This document shows, piece after piece, positions 7,168 to 14,061 of a stretch of DNA of 16,971 nt. The stretch's first letter is position 1, and the number at the start of each line of letters is the position of its first letter. Origin of the DNA: CAG-791 sp963658405 (GTDB lineage Bacteria; Bacillota; Clostridia; Lachnospirales; Lachnospiraceae); the NCBI GenBank assembly GCA_963658405.1, contig CAVKQI010000054.1:1-16971 (forward strand). The letters run 5' to 3'. The notes under the pieces were generated by a model. It made no database searches, had not been told where the DNA came from, and worked only from the letters and a program-made list of their open reading frames with translations. Made by a program: the position numbers and the translations under genes.

Positions 7168-8553
7168 TCAGGCCTCGTTCTGCTCCAGAGGTTTTACCTG
7201 TCTGCTGTATACGCGCTTAAAGAAGAAAATGGATAAAAGCAGGGATACAGTCTCGGCGATGAGGAAGCACCACCAGACATTGTTGACATTGCCGGTGAGG
7301 GACAGGAGCCAGGCCACCGGAACCAGTACCACCAGCTGACGTCCCAGGGAGACGATCAGGGAGTAGATACTCTGGCTGAATGCCTGGAAGATGGAGCCCA
7401 TGACGATGCCGAAGGCCGCCAGGGGGAAGTGTACAGCGATAATGCGCAGGGCTTTGATGCCCATCTGCTCCATCTCCGGAGAGGCACTGAAGAGCCGCAG
7501 CAGCTGGCCGGGGAACAGCTCCATGGTGACGGTGCCGCAGACCATGATGCAGAAGGCCAGCAGAATGGAGAACTTCAGTGCAGTATCAATGCGCTTTTTC
7601 TGACGGGCACCGTAATTGTAGGCCAGCACCGGGATCAGGCCGTTGTTCAGGCCGAATACCGGCATGAAGAAGAAGCTCTGGAGTTTGTAGTAGACACCGA
7701 ATACGGCGGTGGCGGTGGTGGAGAAGCCGGTCAGGATCAGGTTCATAAAGTACGTCATGATGGAACCGATGGACATCATCAGGATAGAGGGAATACCCAC
7801 GAAATAGATCCTGCGGATGATGGCACCGGAGGGACGCAGCACCCGCTTCAGGGAGAAGTGAATCTCCTTGTTAAAGCGGATGTTCATAAACAGACCCAGC
7901 AGGGCAGCCACGCACTGTCCCAGCACGGTGGCATAGGCGGCGCCGGCGACACCCAGAGCGGGGAAGCCGCACAGACCGAAGATCATGATGGGATCAAAGA
8001 TAATATTGATCACAGCGCCGGTGAGCTGGGAGCACATGGAGAGAATACTCAGACCGGTGGACTGCAGGAGTCTCTCAAAGGTGATCTGGAAAAACAGGCC
8101 CACGGAGAGCATGCAGACGATACGCAGGTAGGTGTCACCGGCGGCAATGATGTCCGGATCAGAGGTCTGACTGCAGATAAAAGGATTGGTCAGGAAAATG
8201 CCGATGAGCAGAAAGAGCACGGCATTAAAGCAGGTCAGCAGCAGACCGTTGGCGGCAGCGGCGTCGGAGTGTTCATAGTTTTTCTCTCCCAGTGATTTGG
8301 AGAGCAGGGCATTGATACCCACGCCGGTGCCGGAAGCTAAGGCGATCATCAGGTTCTGCATGGGAAATGCAAACGTGACGGCGGCCAGGGCATTTTCGCT
8401 GATCTGTGCTACGAAGATGGAGTCAACTACATTGTAGAGGGCCTGCACCAGCATGGAGATCATCATAGGCACAGACATATTGACGATCAGCCGCTTGACG
8501 GGCATGGTGCCCATTTTGTTTTCCTTGGGTGCAGCAGAGCTTGTTCGAGACAT
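7168..8553 (-). CDS. MATE family multidrug/toxin efflux transporter
   Basis: An inner-membrane antiporter of 461 residues, the normal length, with about 12 hydrophobic segments in two homologous halves. MATE proteins export cationic drugs or metabolites in exchange for Na+ or H+. The family start pattern is clear: MPVKRLIVNMSVPMMISMLVQALYNVVDSIFVAQISENALAAV at residues 17-59, then ASGTGVGINALLSKSLGEKN. The second half contains GLNNGLIPVLAYNYGARQKKR. The start is supported by AGAAAGGA 7 nt upstream on the minus strand. A promoter is visible behind it, so it is a single-gene unit divergent from the HAD operon. The C-terminus ends in a short charged tail. The substrate cannot be inferred. It is a separate lineage from the second MATE gene in this window. 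Confidence 0.93.
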   Translation of the reverse strand: MSRTSSAAPKENKMGTMPVKRLIVNMSVPMMISMLVQALYNVVDSIFVAQISENALAAVTFAFPMQNLMIALASGTGVGINALLSKSLGEKNYEHSDAAAANGLLLTCFNAVLFLLIGIFLTNPFICSQTSDPDIIAAGDTYLRIVCMLSVGLFFQITFERLLQSTGLSILSMCSQLTGAVINIIFDPIMIFGLCGFPALGVAGAAYATVLGQCVAALLGLFMNIRFNKEIHFSLKRVLRPSGAIIRRIYFVGIPSILMMSIGSIMTYFMNLILTGFSTTATAVFGVYYKLQSFFFMPVFGLNNGLIPVLAYNYGARQKKRIDTALKFSILLAFCIMVCGTVTMELFPGQLLRLFSASPEMEQMGIKALRIIAVHFPLAAFGIVMGSIFQAFSQSIYSLIVSLGRQLVVLVPVAWLLSLTGNVNNVWWCFLIAETVSLLLSIFFFKRVYSRQVKPLEQNEA

Positions 8554-8638
8554 AGTGAAGTCCTTTCTGTTGATGTATATGTACCAGGTCGGTCCGGTGG
8601 GTAAAGAAGGAAATATCGGATCTTATATGCGGACTCCT

Positions 8639-8667
8639 ATATTATCATAGACAGGGGAGAATGTGAA
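8639..8667 (-). promoter_or_regulatory. Promoter for the minus-strand MATE gene
   Basis: Read on the minus strand, TTCACA (8667-8662) and TAATAT (8644-8639) are separated by 17 nt. The implied leader to the start codon at 8553 is about 80 nt. Confidence 0.5.
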
Positions 8668-8735
8668 TGGCAAGGTATGCTTCGGGCTGTATCTTCACCT
8701 TCATGATGCGTCATATTTATATTTGCAGGCCGTTA

Positions 8736-8917
8736 CGGCGCGGACGCCAGCCGGCGGCGGGTCCTGGCAGCGATGTCCGCTTGGGGACGCCTCTCGGCTC
8801 AGGGCTCCGCGCCTAGCGGTACATAAGCTCGCAAAGGACGCTCGCAAGTACCGAGGCGTCGCCATGCCCCTGCGCCGGACATCATTCGCCACCCGCCGCC
8901 GGCTGGCGTCCGCGCCG
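8736..8917. repeat. GC-rich 182-bp near-palindromic element
   Basis: The ends are a perfect 27-bp inverted repeat (8736-8762 with 8891-8917; outer sequence CGGCGCGGACGCC). Nested inside are ATGTCCG/CGGACAT (8773-8779 with 8876-8882), GGGG/CCCC (8783-8786 with 8867-8870), GACGCCTC/GAGGCGTC (8786-8793 with 8853-8860) and CGGTAC/GTACCG (8817-8822 with 8848-8853). The inner loop carries the direct repeat GCTCGCA twice (8827-8833, 8840-8846). Reading frames across it on both strands look like artefacts of the GC-rich repeat. It could be a structured RNA or a non-autonomous mobile element. It accounts for most of the 486-bp gap between the divergent genes. Confidence 0.85.
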
Positions 8918-8923
8918 CAACTA

Positions 8924-8932
8924 TGCTAAAAT
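8924..8932 (+). promoter_or_regulatory. Candidate extended -10 promoter for the HAD-MATE-TAXI-GltS operon
   Basis: TGCTAAAAT at 8924-8932 fits an extended -10 element (TGn plus TAAAAT) and lies 7 nt beyond the GC-rich palindrome. The -35 position would fall in the palindrome's right arm. The leader to the HAD start would be about 100 nt. Confidence 0.35.
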
Positions 8933-9039
8933 AAAACGGAATTTGTAAAAATATATGTCACCTGCGCGGAAATATTCCCGGAATATGGTATACAGGCAGC
9001 TGCAAAGATACTGTACGGGTACAGAATGAGGAAAAACCA

Positions 9040-9774
9040 ATGAACGAAAACCGGCACACCAGGCCGCCTGTAAAGGCCGTCTTTATAGACGTGGACAATA
9101 CTCTTCTGAATTTCGAGGCCTACGTGCAGCAGGCTATGGAGGAAGGTTTTGCCCATTACGGCCTGAAAAAGTATGAGTCCTGGATGTTTGACTGCTTCAC
9201 AACAGAAAATGACAAGCTCTGGATCGCCCTGGAAAGAAAAGAGCTGACGCTTCCGGAGCTGATGGACAGACGGTGGAATATCATCTTTGACAAGCTGGGC
9301 ATCGATTTCGATGGTCATGTCTTTGAAGCGTATTTCAGGAAAGAGATCTGGAACAGCGCCATTCCCGAGGAGGGTGCCATGGAGCTGCTGCAGAGCCTGC
9401 ACGGCCGGTACATTCTCTGCGCCGCCAGCAACGGTCCCTATGAGCAGCAGATACACCGCCTGGAACTGGGGAATATGCTTTCGATGTTCTCCTTCTGCTT
9501 TATTTCGGAGAAGCTCGGGGTGTCCAAGCCGGCACCGGAATTTTTTGAAAAATCCTTTGCACTGCTGAATGCAGACAGGGAGGAAAAGATCCTGCCCGGG
9601 CAGACCATGATCGTCGGAGATTCCATGACCTCCGACATGGCGGGCGGCATGGCCTACGGCATGCAGACCTGCCTGTATCTGCGGGGCAGAGAGCATGCAG
9701 ATCCTGCAAAGACAGAGGGTGTGGATTTCGTTGTGCGGAAACTGGAAGAGATCACCGCAAGGGGGATCCTGTAA
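9040..9774 (+). CDS. HAD superfamily phosphatase, YjjG/YfnB-like
   Basis: A 244-residue cytosolic hydrolase that should dephosphorylate a small phosphorylated metabolite; the closest known group acts on nucleoside monophosphates, including non-canonical pyrimidines. All four HAD motifs are present: DVDNT (Asp17 nucleophile, Asp19), Ser130 in CAASNGP, Lys163 in LGVSKPAPEFF, and GDSMTSD with Asp194 and Asp199. A helical cap lies between motifs I and II, as in subfamily IA. The start follows GAGG about 10 nt upstream. It is first in a closely spaced run, and the next gene begins 35 nt after its stop. Its link to transport is unclear, and the substrate is not fixed by sequence. Confidence 0.88.
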   Translation: MNENRHTRPPVKAVFIDVDNTLLNFEAYVQQAMEEGFAHYGLKKYESWMFDCFTTENDKLWIALERKELTLPELMDRRWNIIFDKLGIDFDGHVFEAYFRKEIWNSAIPEEGAMELLQSLHGRYILCAASNGPYEQQIHRLELGNMLSMFSFCFISEKLGVSKPAPEFFEKSFALLNADREEKILPGQTMIVGDSMTSDMAGGMAYGMQTCLYLRGREHADPAKTEGVDFVVRKLEEITARGIL

Positions 9775-9809
9775 GGAAAGCTGAAATTACAGATGGGGAG
9801 GAAAAGATC

Positions 9810-11204
9810 GTGAGTGACGAGGAAACTGACAGTTTAAAGAAAACGAAACGATATGAAATTGACATGTGCAACGGGACCATCATCAACAAGCTGATCTCCT
9901 TTTCTCTGCCGTTGATGCTCTCCGGTATTCTGCAGCTGCTGTTTAATGCAGTGGACATCATCGTGGTGGGACGTTTCAGCGGCAGTGAATCCCTGGCGGC
10001 CGTGGGCTCCACTACTGCCCTGATCAATGTATTTATCAACCTGTTCATCGGCATTTCCCAGGGCTCCAATGTGCTGGCCGCCCGTTTTTATGCGGCGAAC
10101 AGGCCAAAGGAGATGTCCGATACGGTGCATACCTCCATTACGGTGGCCATCATCAGCGGTATCGTCATGGCCTTCGTGGGATTCTTCTTTGCCCGGTTTT
10201 CCCTGGAATTGATGGGCACACCGGACAATGTCATCGACAAGGCCACCCTGTACATGCAGATCTATTTCCTGGGCATGCCCTTCTTTATGCTGTACAACTA
10301 TGGCGCAGCCATTCTGCGGGCCATCGGAGATACCAAGCGTCCGCTGTATTTCCTGGTGGTTTCCGGCGTCACCAATGCGGTGCTGAATCTGTTTCTGGTC
10401 ATCGTATTTCACCTGGATGTGGCCGGCGTGGCCATCGCCACGGTGATCTCCCAGATGATCTCCTGCGTCATGGTACTGCTGTGCCTGTACCGGACAGAGG
10501 GCATCTATCAGCTGCGCTTTAAGAAGCTGGGGATCAACGGCCGTGTGCTGCGGCAGATCCTGCAGGTGGGCGTGCCGGCGGGTATACAGAGCACCGTGAT
10601 CAATTTTTCCAACGTGCTGCTCCAGTCCTCGGTGAACTCCTTCGGCGCCACGGCCATGGCCGGCTATACGGCAGCCAACAACATCCTGGGATTCCTGTAC
10701 GTCTCCGTGAATGCCGTGACCCAGGCCTGCATGAGCTTTACCAGCCAGAATTTCGGCGTGGGCAAGTGGAAGAGAATGGACAGAGTCCTGATAGACTGCA
10801 TTCTCCTGAGCGCTTCCGTGGCTCTGGTGCTGGGCTTTGGCTTTTACTTTTTCGGACCGGAGGTACTGCAGATCTATACGGAGGACAGCGCCGTGATCTC
10901 CTGCGGCATGGAGATCGTGGGCATCACGACCACCACGTATTTCCTGTGCGGCATTATGGATCTGTTCCCCGGTGCGCTGCGGGGCATGGGCTATTCGGCC
11001 GCCCCTATGCTTTTGTCCATTATCGGCACGGTGGGTATCCGGATCATCTGGATCTTTATGGTGTTCCCGGCGCATCGTTCGCTGATGGTATTATTTATTT
11101 CCTATCCCTTCTCCTGGCTGGTGACCATTGTTATGCAGGTCATCTGCTTCTGGCTGGTGCGCAGACACCTGCACAGGAAAATGGGATGGAATGTGAAACA
11201 ATAA
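9810..11204 (+). CDS. MATE family efflux transporter (second copy)
   Basis: A 464-residue membrane antiporter with about 12 hydrophobic segments. The typical opening is seen after a 30-residue charged leader: GTIINKLISFSLPLMLSGILQLLFNAVDIIVVGRFSG, then LFIGISQGSNVLAARFYAANR. The second half repeats the pattern with FGATAMAGYTAANNILGFLYVSVNAVTQACMSFTSQNFG. The start is a GTG at 9810 with GGGGAGGAAAAG ahead of it. It lies 35 nt after the HAD gene and 19 nt before the TAXI gene, so it is very likely co-transcribed with both. Its sequence differs clearly from the minus-strand MATE, so the pair is not a recent duplication. The exported compound is unknown. Confidence 0.92.
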   Translation: MSDEETDSLKKTKRYEIDMCNGTIINKLISFSLPLMLSGILQLLFNAVDIIVVGRFSGSESLAAVGSTTALINVFINLFIGISQGSNVLAARFYAANRPKEMSDTVHTSITVAIISGIVMAFVGFFFARFSLELMGTPDNVIDKATLYMQIYFLGMPFFMLYNYGAAILRAIGDTKRPLYFLVVSGVTNAVLNLFLVIVFHLDVAGVAIATVISQMISCVMVLLCLYRTEGIYQLRFKKLGINGRVLRQILQVGVPAGIQSTVINFSNVLLQSSVNSFGATAMAGYTAANNILGFLYVSVNAVTQACMSFTSQNFGVGKWKRMDRVLIDCILLSASVALVLGFGFYFFGPEVLQIYTEDSAVISCGMEIVGITTTTYFLCGIMDLFPGALRGMGYSAAPMLLSIIGTVGIRIIWIFMVFPAHRSLMVLFISYPFSWLVTIVMQVICFWLVRRHLHRKMGWNVKQ

Positions 11205-11223
11205 ACAGAAAGGAGAAGCAACA

Positions 11224-12180
11224 GTGAAAAAAGTACTATGCATTTTGTGCACGGCTGCACTGCTGCTCACAGGCTGCGGCACCAATAGCCAGCTTCGTCT
11301 GGGAGTGGCCGGCCTGGGCGGCACCTACCGGGAATTCGGAGATGCCTATGTGAAGCTCATCGGTGCAGACAACGAAAAATATCAGATAGAGGTCAGGGAG
11401 ACCGCCGGATCGGCGGCTAATCTCCGGCTGCTTTCTCAGGAATTTATAGAGCTGACCCTGGCCCAGGCGGATATGACAGAGGATGCCTGGAACGGGACAG
11501 GCACCTTTGCGGATGCCGGCCTCAAGCAAAACTACGGAGCAGTGGCGGCCCTTTATACCGAGGCCTGCCAGGTGGTGGTGAGAGCCGGGGACGGCCTCGA
11601 GTCCATCGAGGATCTCCAGGGTAAAAAGGTCAGCATCGGCGAAAAGGATTCCGGCTCCGAGCAGAATGCTATCCAGATCCTGGAAGCCTATGGCCTGAAT
11701 GAAAAACTGGTGCAGGAGGAAAACCTGAACTACACGGAAGCTGCTACGAAGCTGCTGAACGGGGAGATCGATGCCTTTTTCCTCACCTCCGGTGTGGAGA
11801 CGACAGTGATCTCCGAGCTCTCCCAGCAGACGGACATCGCCCTTTTGCCGGTGGACGGCAGCGGCGCCCAGCGCTTAAAGAGTGCAAACAGCGCCTATGT
11901 GACCTATGAGATCCCGGCAGGCACCTACAACGGACAGGACGAGCCGGTGACCACCGTAGGAGTACAGGCCATGCTGCTGGCTTCTGACAGTGTTTCAGCG
12001 GAAACCGTGGAGTATCTGACAAAGATGCTCTATGAAAACAACCAGGCTCTTCAGCTCTCTCTTCCCATCGATCTGATCGCAGACGAGGAAGAAGGTACAA
12101 AGGGCGTCACCATTCCCTTCCACAAGGGCGCAGCCGCTTACTATGAGAGTAAGGGCATACAGGTGGAGGCGAGCAAATAG
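11224..12180 (+). CDS. TAXI family solute-binding lipoprotein
   Basis: An extracellular binding protein of 318 residues anchored by a lipid. The signal peptide is short and ends in LTGC with the acylated Cys18. The TAXI (NMT1-like) fold is indicated by GLGGTYREFGDAYVKLI near 36-52, the ligand-loop pattern ETAGSAANLRLLSQ, and LQGKKVSIGEKDSGSEQNAIQILEAYGL. TAXI proteins normally serve TRAP transporters and several bind glutamate or related acids. Here no TRAP membrane subunit is seen; a GltS-type carrier starts 24 nt after the stop. The start is a GTG with AAAGGAG 7 nt upstream. The fold call is strong. Glutamate as ligand is inferred from the neighbour. Confidence 0.9.
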   Translation: MKKVLCILCTAALLLTGCGTNSQLRLGVAGLGGTYREFGDAYVKLIGADNEKYQIEVRETAGSAANLRLLSQEFIELTLAQADMTEDAWNGTGTFADAGLKQNYGAVAALYTEACQVVVRAGDGLESIEDLQGKKVSIGEKDSGSEQNAIQILEAYGLNEKLVQEENLNYTEAATKLLNGEIDAFFLTSGVETTVISELSQQTDIALLPVDGSGAQRLKSANSAYVTYEIPAGTYNGQDEPVTTVGVQAMLLASDSVSAETVEYLTKMLYENNQALQLSLPIDLIADEEEGTKGVTIPFHKGAAAYYESKGIQVEASK

Positions 12181-12204
12181 AGAGCAAAGAGGAGTACGTG
12201 GGAT

Positions 12205-13392
12205 ATGAGTATTACGTTAGATATGTATCAGACCATCGCCATGGCCGTGGTTGTTTTGATGTTGGGAGCATTTCTTCGCAAGCGCGTGGCCTTTCTGGAG
12301 CGCTTCTGTATACCGGCTCCCGTGGTAGGCGGTGTGCTGTTTGCTGTTCTGACCTGCATTCTGTATGTGACAGGGATCGCAGAGGTGTCCTTTGATGACA
12401 CTTTAAAAGAGGTCTGCATGGTCTTATTCTTTACTTCCGTAGGATTCCAGGCGAACCTGAAGGTGTTAAAGAGCGGCGGAAAGGCATTGATCGGCTTCCT
12501 GGCACTGGTCATCATCCTGATCATCACACAGAATTTCCTGGCAGTGGGACTTTCCCAGCTGCTGCATGTGGATGCGCTGGTGGGCATGTGCACCGGTTCC
12601 ATTCCCATGGTGGGCGGACACGGAACAGCCGGCGCTTTCGGCCCGGTGCTGGAGGATCTGGGTGTGACCGGAGCCACCACCGTCTGCACGGCGGCCGCTA
12701 CCTACGGACTGATCGCCGGCAGCATGATGGGCGGCCCTCTGGGCAGCCATCTGATCGAAAAGAAAAACCTCCTGGCTACGGCTATTCCGGAGGATGACAC
12801 CCTGCTGGTAGAGGAGGAAAAGAAGCACACCCGTCACACCACCATGTATCCGGCCGCTACCTTTCAGCTGATCCTGGCCATGGGTATCGGCACCATTATT
12901 TCCTACCTGCTGTCCATGACCGGCATGACCTTCCCCATCTATATCGGCGCCATGATCGCCGCGGCCTTTATCCGCAATATCGGCGAGTATTCCGGCCACT
13001 TCACCATCTACATGGGCGAGATCAATGACCTCGGCGGTATCAGCCTGTCTCTGTTCCTGGGCATCGCCATGATCACCTTAAAACTGTGGCAGCTGGCAGA
13101 ACTGGCCCTGCCGCTGATCATCCTGCTGGCAGGACAGACCGTATTGATGTTTGTCTTTGCGAACTTTGTGATCTTTAATCTCATGGGCAGAGATTACGAT
13201 GCGGCGGTCATCAGCGCCGGTGTCTGCGGCTTCGGTATGGGCGCAACCCCCAACGCCATGGCCAATATGCAGGTGCTGTGCGATAAATATGCGCCTTCGG
13301 TAAAGGCATATCTGCTGATCCCGCTGGTGGGAAGCCTCTTCGCAGACTTCCTGAACAGCCTGATCATTACGTTCTTTATCAACCTGCTCTAG
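12205..13392 (+). CDS. gltS: GltS family sodium:glutamate symporter
   Basis: An integral membrane carrier of 395 residues, the usual length, expected to import glutamate with Na+. The two inverted halves each show the family core: TGSIPMVGGHGTAGAFGPVLEDLG in the first half and AGVCGFGMGATPNAMANMQ in the second, these being the re-entrant hairpin regions. About ten hydrophobic segments are visible, starting with TLDMYQTIAMAVVVLMLGAFLRKR and including a ligand-side motif APVVGGVLFAV. The start ATG follows GAGGAG at 12190-12195. It is last in the HAD-MATE-TAXI-GltS run. Immediately preceding it is a TAXI binding protein, an unusual partner for this family. A tandem hairpin repeat begins 22 nt after the stop and may limit read-through. 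Confidence 0.93.
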   Translation: MSITLDMYQTIAMAVVVLMLGAFLRKRVAFLERFCIPAPVVGGVLFAVLTCILYVTGIAEVSFDDTLKEVCMVLFFTSVGFQANLKVLKSGGKALIGFLALVIILIITQNFLAVGLSQLLHVDALVGMCTGSIPMVGGHGTAGAFGPVLEDLGVTGATTVCTAAATYGLIAGSMMGGPLGSHLIEKKNLLATAIPEDDTLLVEEEKKHTRHTTMYPAATFQLILAMGIGTIISYLLSMTGMTFPIYIGAMIAAAFIRNIGEYSGHFTIYMGEINDLGGISLSLFLGIAMITLKLWQLAELALPLIILLAGQTVLMFVFANFVIFNLMGRDYDAAVISAGVCGFGMGATPNAMANMQVLCDKYAPSVKAYLLIPLVGSLFADFLNSLIITFFINLL

Positions 13393-13413
13393 ATACGTTT
13401 ATGAGGGAGGAGT

Positions 13414-13672
13414 ATTTGCCCAGAGTGCCTGATGGCACTCCTGGCAAATCGAACAGATGCATAGCATCTGTTCGGGATCACATCGGAGAATTCGCCTGCG
13501 CGAAATTCTCCTCGTGTGGCCGCAATAAATTGCGGCCAGAAAGGGAGTAATTTGCCCAGACTGCCTGATGGCACTCCTGGCAAATCGAACAGATGCTGTG
13601 CATCTGTTCGGGATCGCATCAGAGAAACCGCATGCGCGGATTTCTCTTCGCGTGGCCGCGATACTCGCGGCC
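13414..13672 (+). repeat. Four-hairpin repeat, locus 3 (two complete tandem units)
   Basis: Unit 1 has H1 (13414-13449; 7 bp, 2x2 internal loop, 7 bp, loop TGAT), H2 (13450-13474; CGAACAGATGC/GCATCTGTTCG, loop ATA), linker GGATCACATC, H3 (13485-13511; left strand GGAGAATTCGC, bulged A) and H4 (13518-13537; GGCCGCAA/TTGCGGCC, loop TAAA). Unit 2 starts 136 nt later with H1 (13550-13585), H2 (13586-13610, loop TGT), linker GGATCGCATC, H3 (13621-13647; left strand AGAGAAACCGC) and H4 (13654-13672; GGCCGCGA/TCGCGGCC). Stem changes between units are mostly paired on both sides. The block ends 14 nt before the next start codon. It fills the 294-bp gap almost completely. Confidence 0.92.
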
Positions 13673-13686
13673 TATTTGGAGGAAAA

Positions 13687-13932
13687 ATGCATTCAGAAAT
13701 ATTTGAGGGATTATTTGGGAAAAAGAAGAAGTATCACGAATTGAAGAAGGAAAATCACTACCAGGTGGAAAGCGAAAATCTGGCGGTGCCGGAGGTGCAT
13801 GTGGATCACGGAGATGCGGCGCCGGAGCAGGAAAAGGAAGAGACCGGTCAGGCGGAGACAGGAGAGGATGAATCCATCACCTACGACAATGTAGCCATAC
13901 CGGAGATTCATGTGCATCACAAGAAAAAATAG
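13687..13932 (+). CDS. Small hypothetical protein with a duplicated PE-H-H motif
   Basis: An 81-residue soluble protein of unknown function. I do not recognise the family. The N-terminus (MHSEIFEGLFGKKKKYHELKKE) could form a short amphipathic helix followed by lysines. The rest is acidic and Gln/Glu-rich, apart from two matching segments: NLAVPEVHVDH (about 33-43) and NVAIPEIHVHH (about 68-78). Each ends in HxxH or HxHH-like spacing, and the protein ends in KKK. There is no signal peptide or membrane segment. The start at 13687 has TTTGGAGG at ideal spacing; a longer in-frame reading back to 13516 would run through the hairpin repeat and is rejected. The gene is isolated between a repeat block and an ABC-F gene. 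Confidence 0.75.
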   Translation: MHSEIFEGLFGKKKKYHELKKENHYQVESENLAVPEVHVDHGDAAPEQEKEETGQAETGEDESITYDNVAIPEIHVHHKKK

Positions 13933-13995
13933 CAGATAATGCTGCATGGAGGCAGCAGTCTGCAGTATACACAGGCAATACACACAGGCAATCAT

Positions 13996-14025
13996 GAGGA
14001 GAATCCGCCCCGGCGGATTCTCCTC
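13996..14025 (+). repeat. Lone perfect hairpin resembling repeat module H3
   Basis: GAGGAGAATCCGCC (13996-14009) pairs perfectly over 14 bp with GGCGGATTCTCCTC (14012-14025). The arm sequence GGAGAATcCGC and the trailing TCGTGCG match the H3 module and its linker in the repeat family, without the bulged A. No other modules are visible around it. It lacks a T-tract and ends 36 nt before the ABC-F start codon. Confidence 0.6.
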
Positions 14026-14061
14026 GTGCGTAACGATAGGAAGGGAAACAGACAGAACACC

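Noticed and set aside
7429..8295. 288-codon open frame on the + strand
   Set aside because: Antisense to the first MATE gene, Gly/His/Gln/Asp-rich and motif-free; the minus-strand frame has full family similarity.
8736..8917. Insertion sequence
   Set aside because: No transposase frame exists inside the inverted repeats and no target-site duplication is evident; at most a non-autonomous element.
8663..8929. Short open frames on both strands across the GC-rich palindrome
   Set aside because: They arise from the inverted repeat, have Arg/Ala-rich low-information sequence and lack a ribosome binding site.
9834..11075. 413-codon open frame on the minus strand
   Set aside because: It lies entirely opposite the MATE gene and has a His/Gln/Asp-rich composition typical of an antisense shadow, with no recognisable motif.
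7168..11204. The two MATE genes as a recent duplication
   Set aside because: Their N-terminal and loop sequences differ widely, so they are distinct members of the family.
13414..13672. CRISPR-like array
   Set aside because: There are only two units, each is internally palindromic in four places, there are no spacers of even length, and no cas gene is present.
13516..13686. Longer N-terminus for the 81-residue protein
   Set aside because: The extra 57 codons translate hairpins of the repeat; the ATG at 13687 has a strong ribosome binding site.
13939..14061. Extended N-terminus of the ABC-F protein
   Set aside because: The upstream in-frame residues are encoded by the lone hairpin and do not resemble the family, whose start is matched at 14062.
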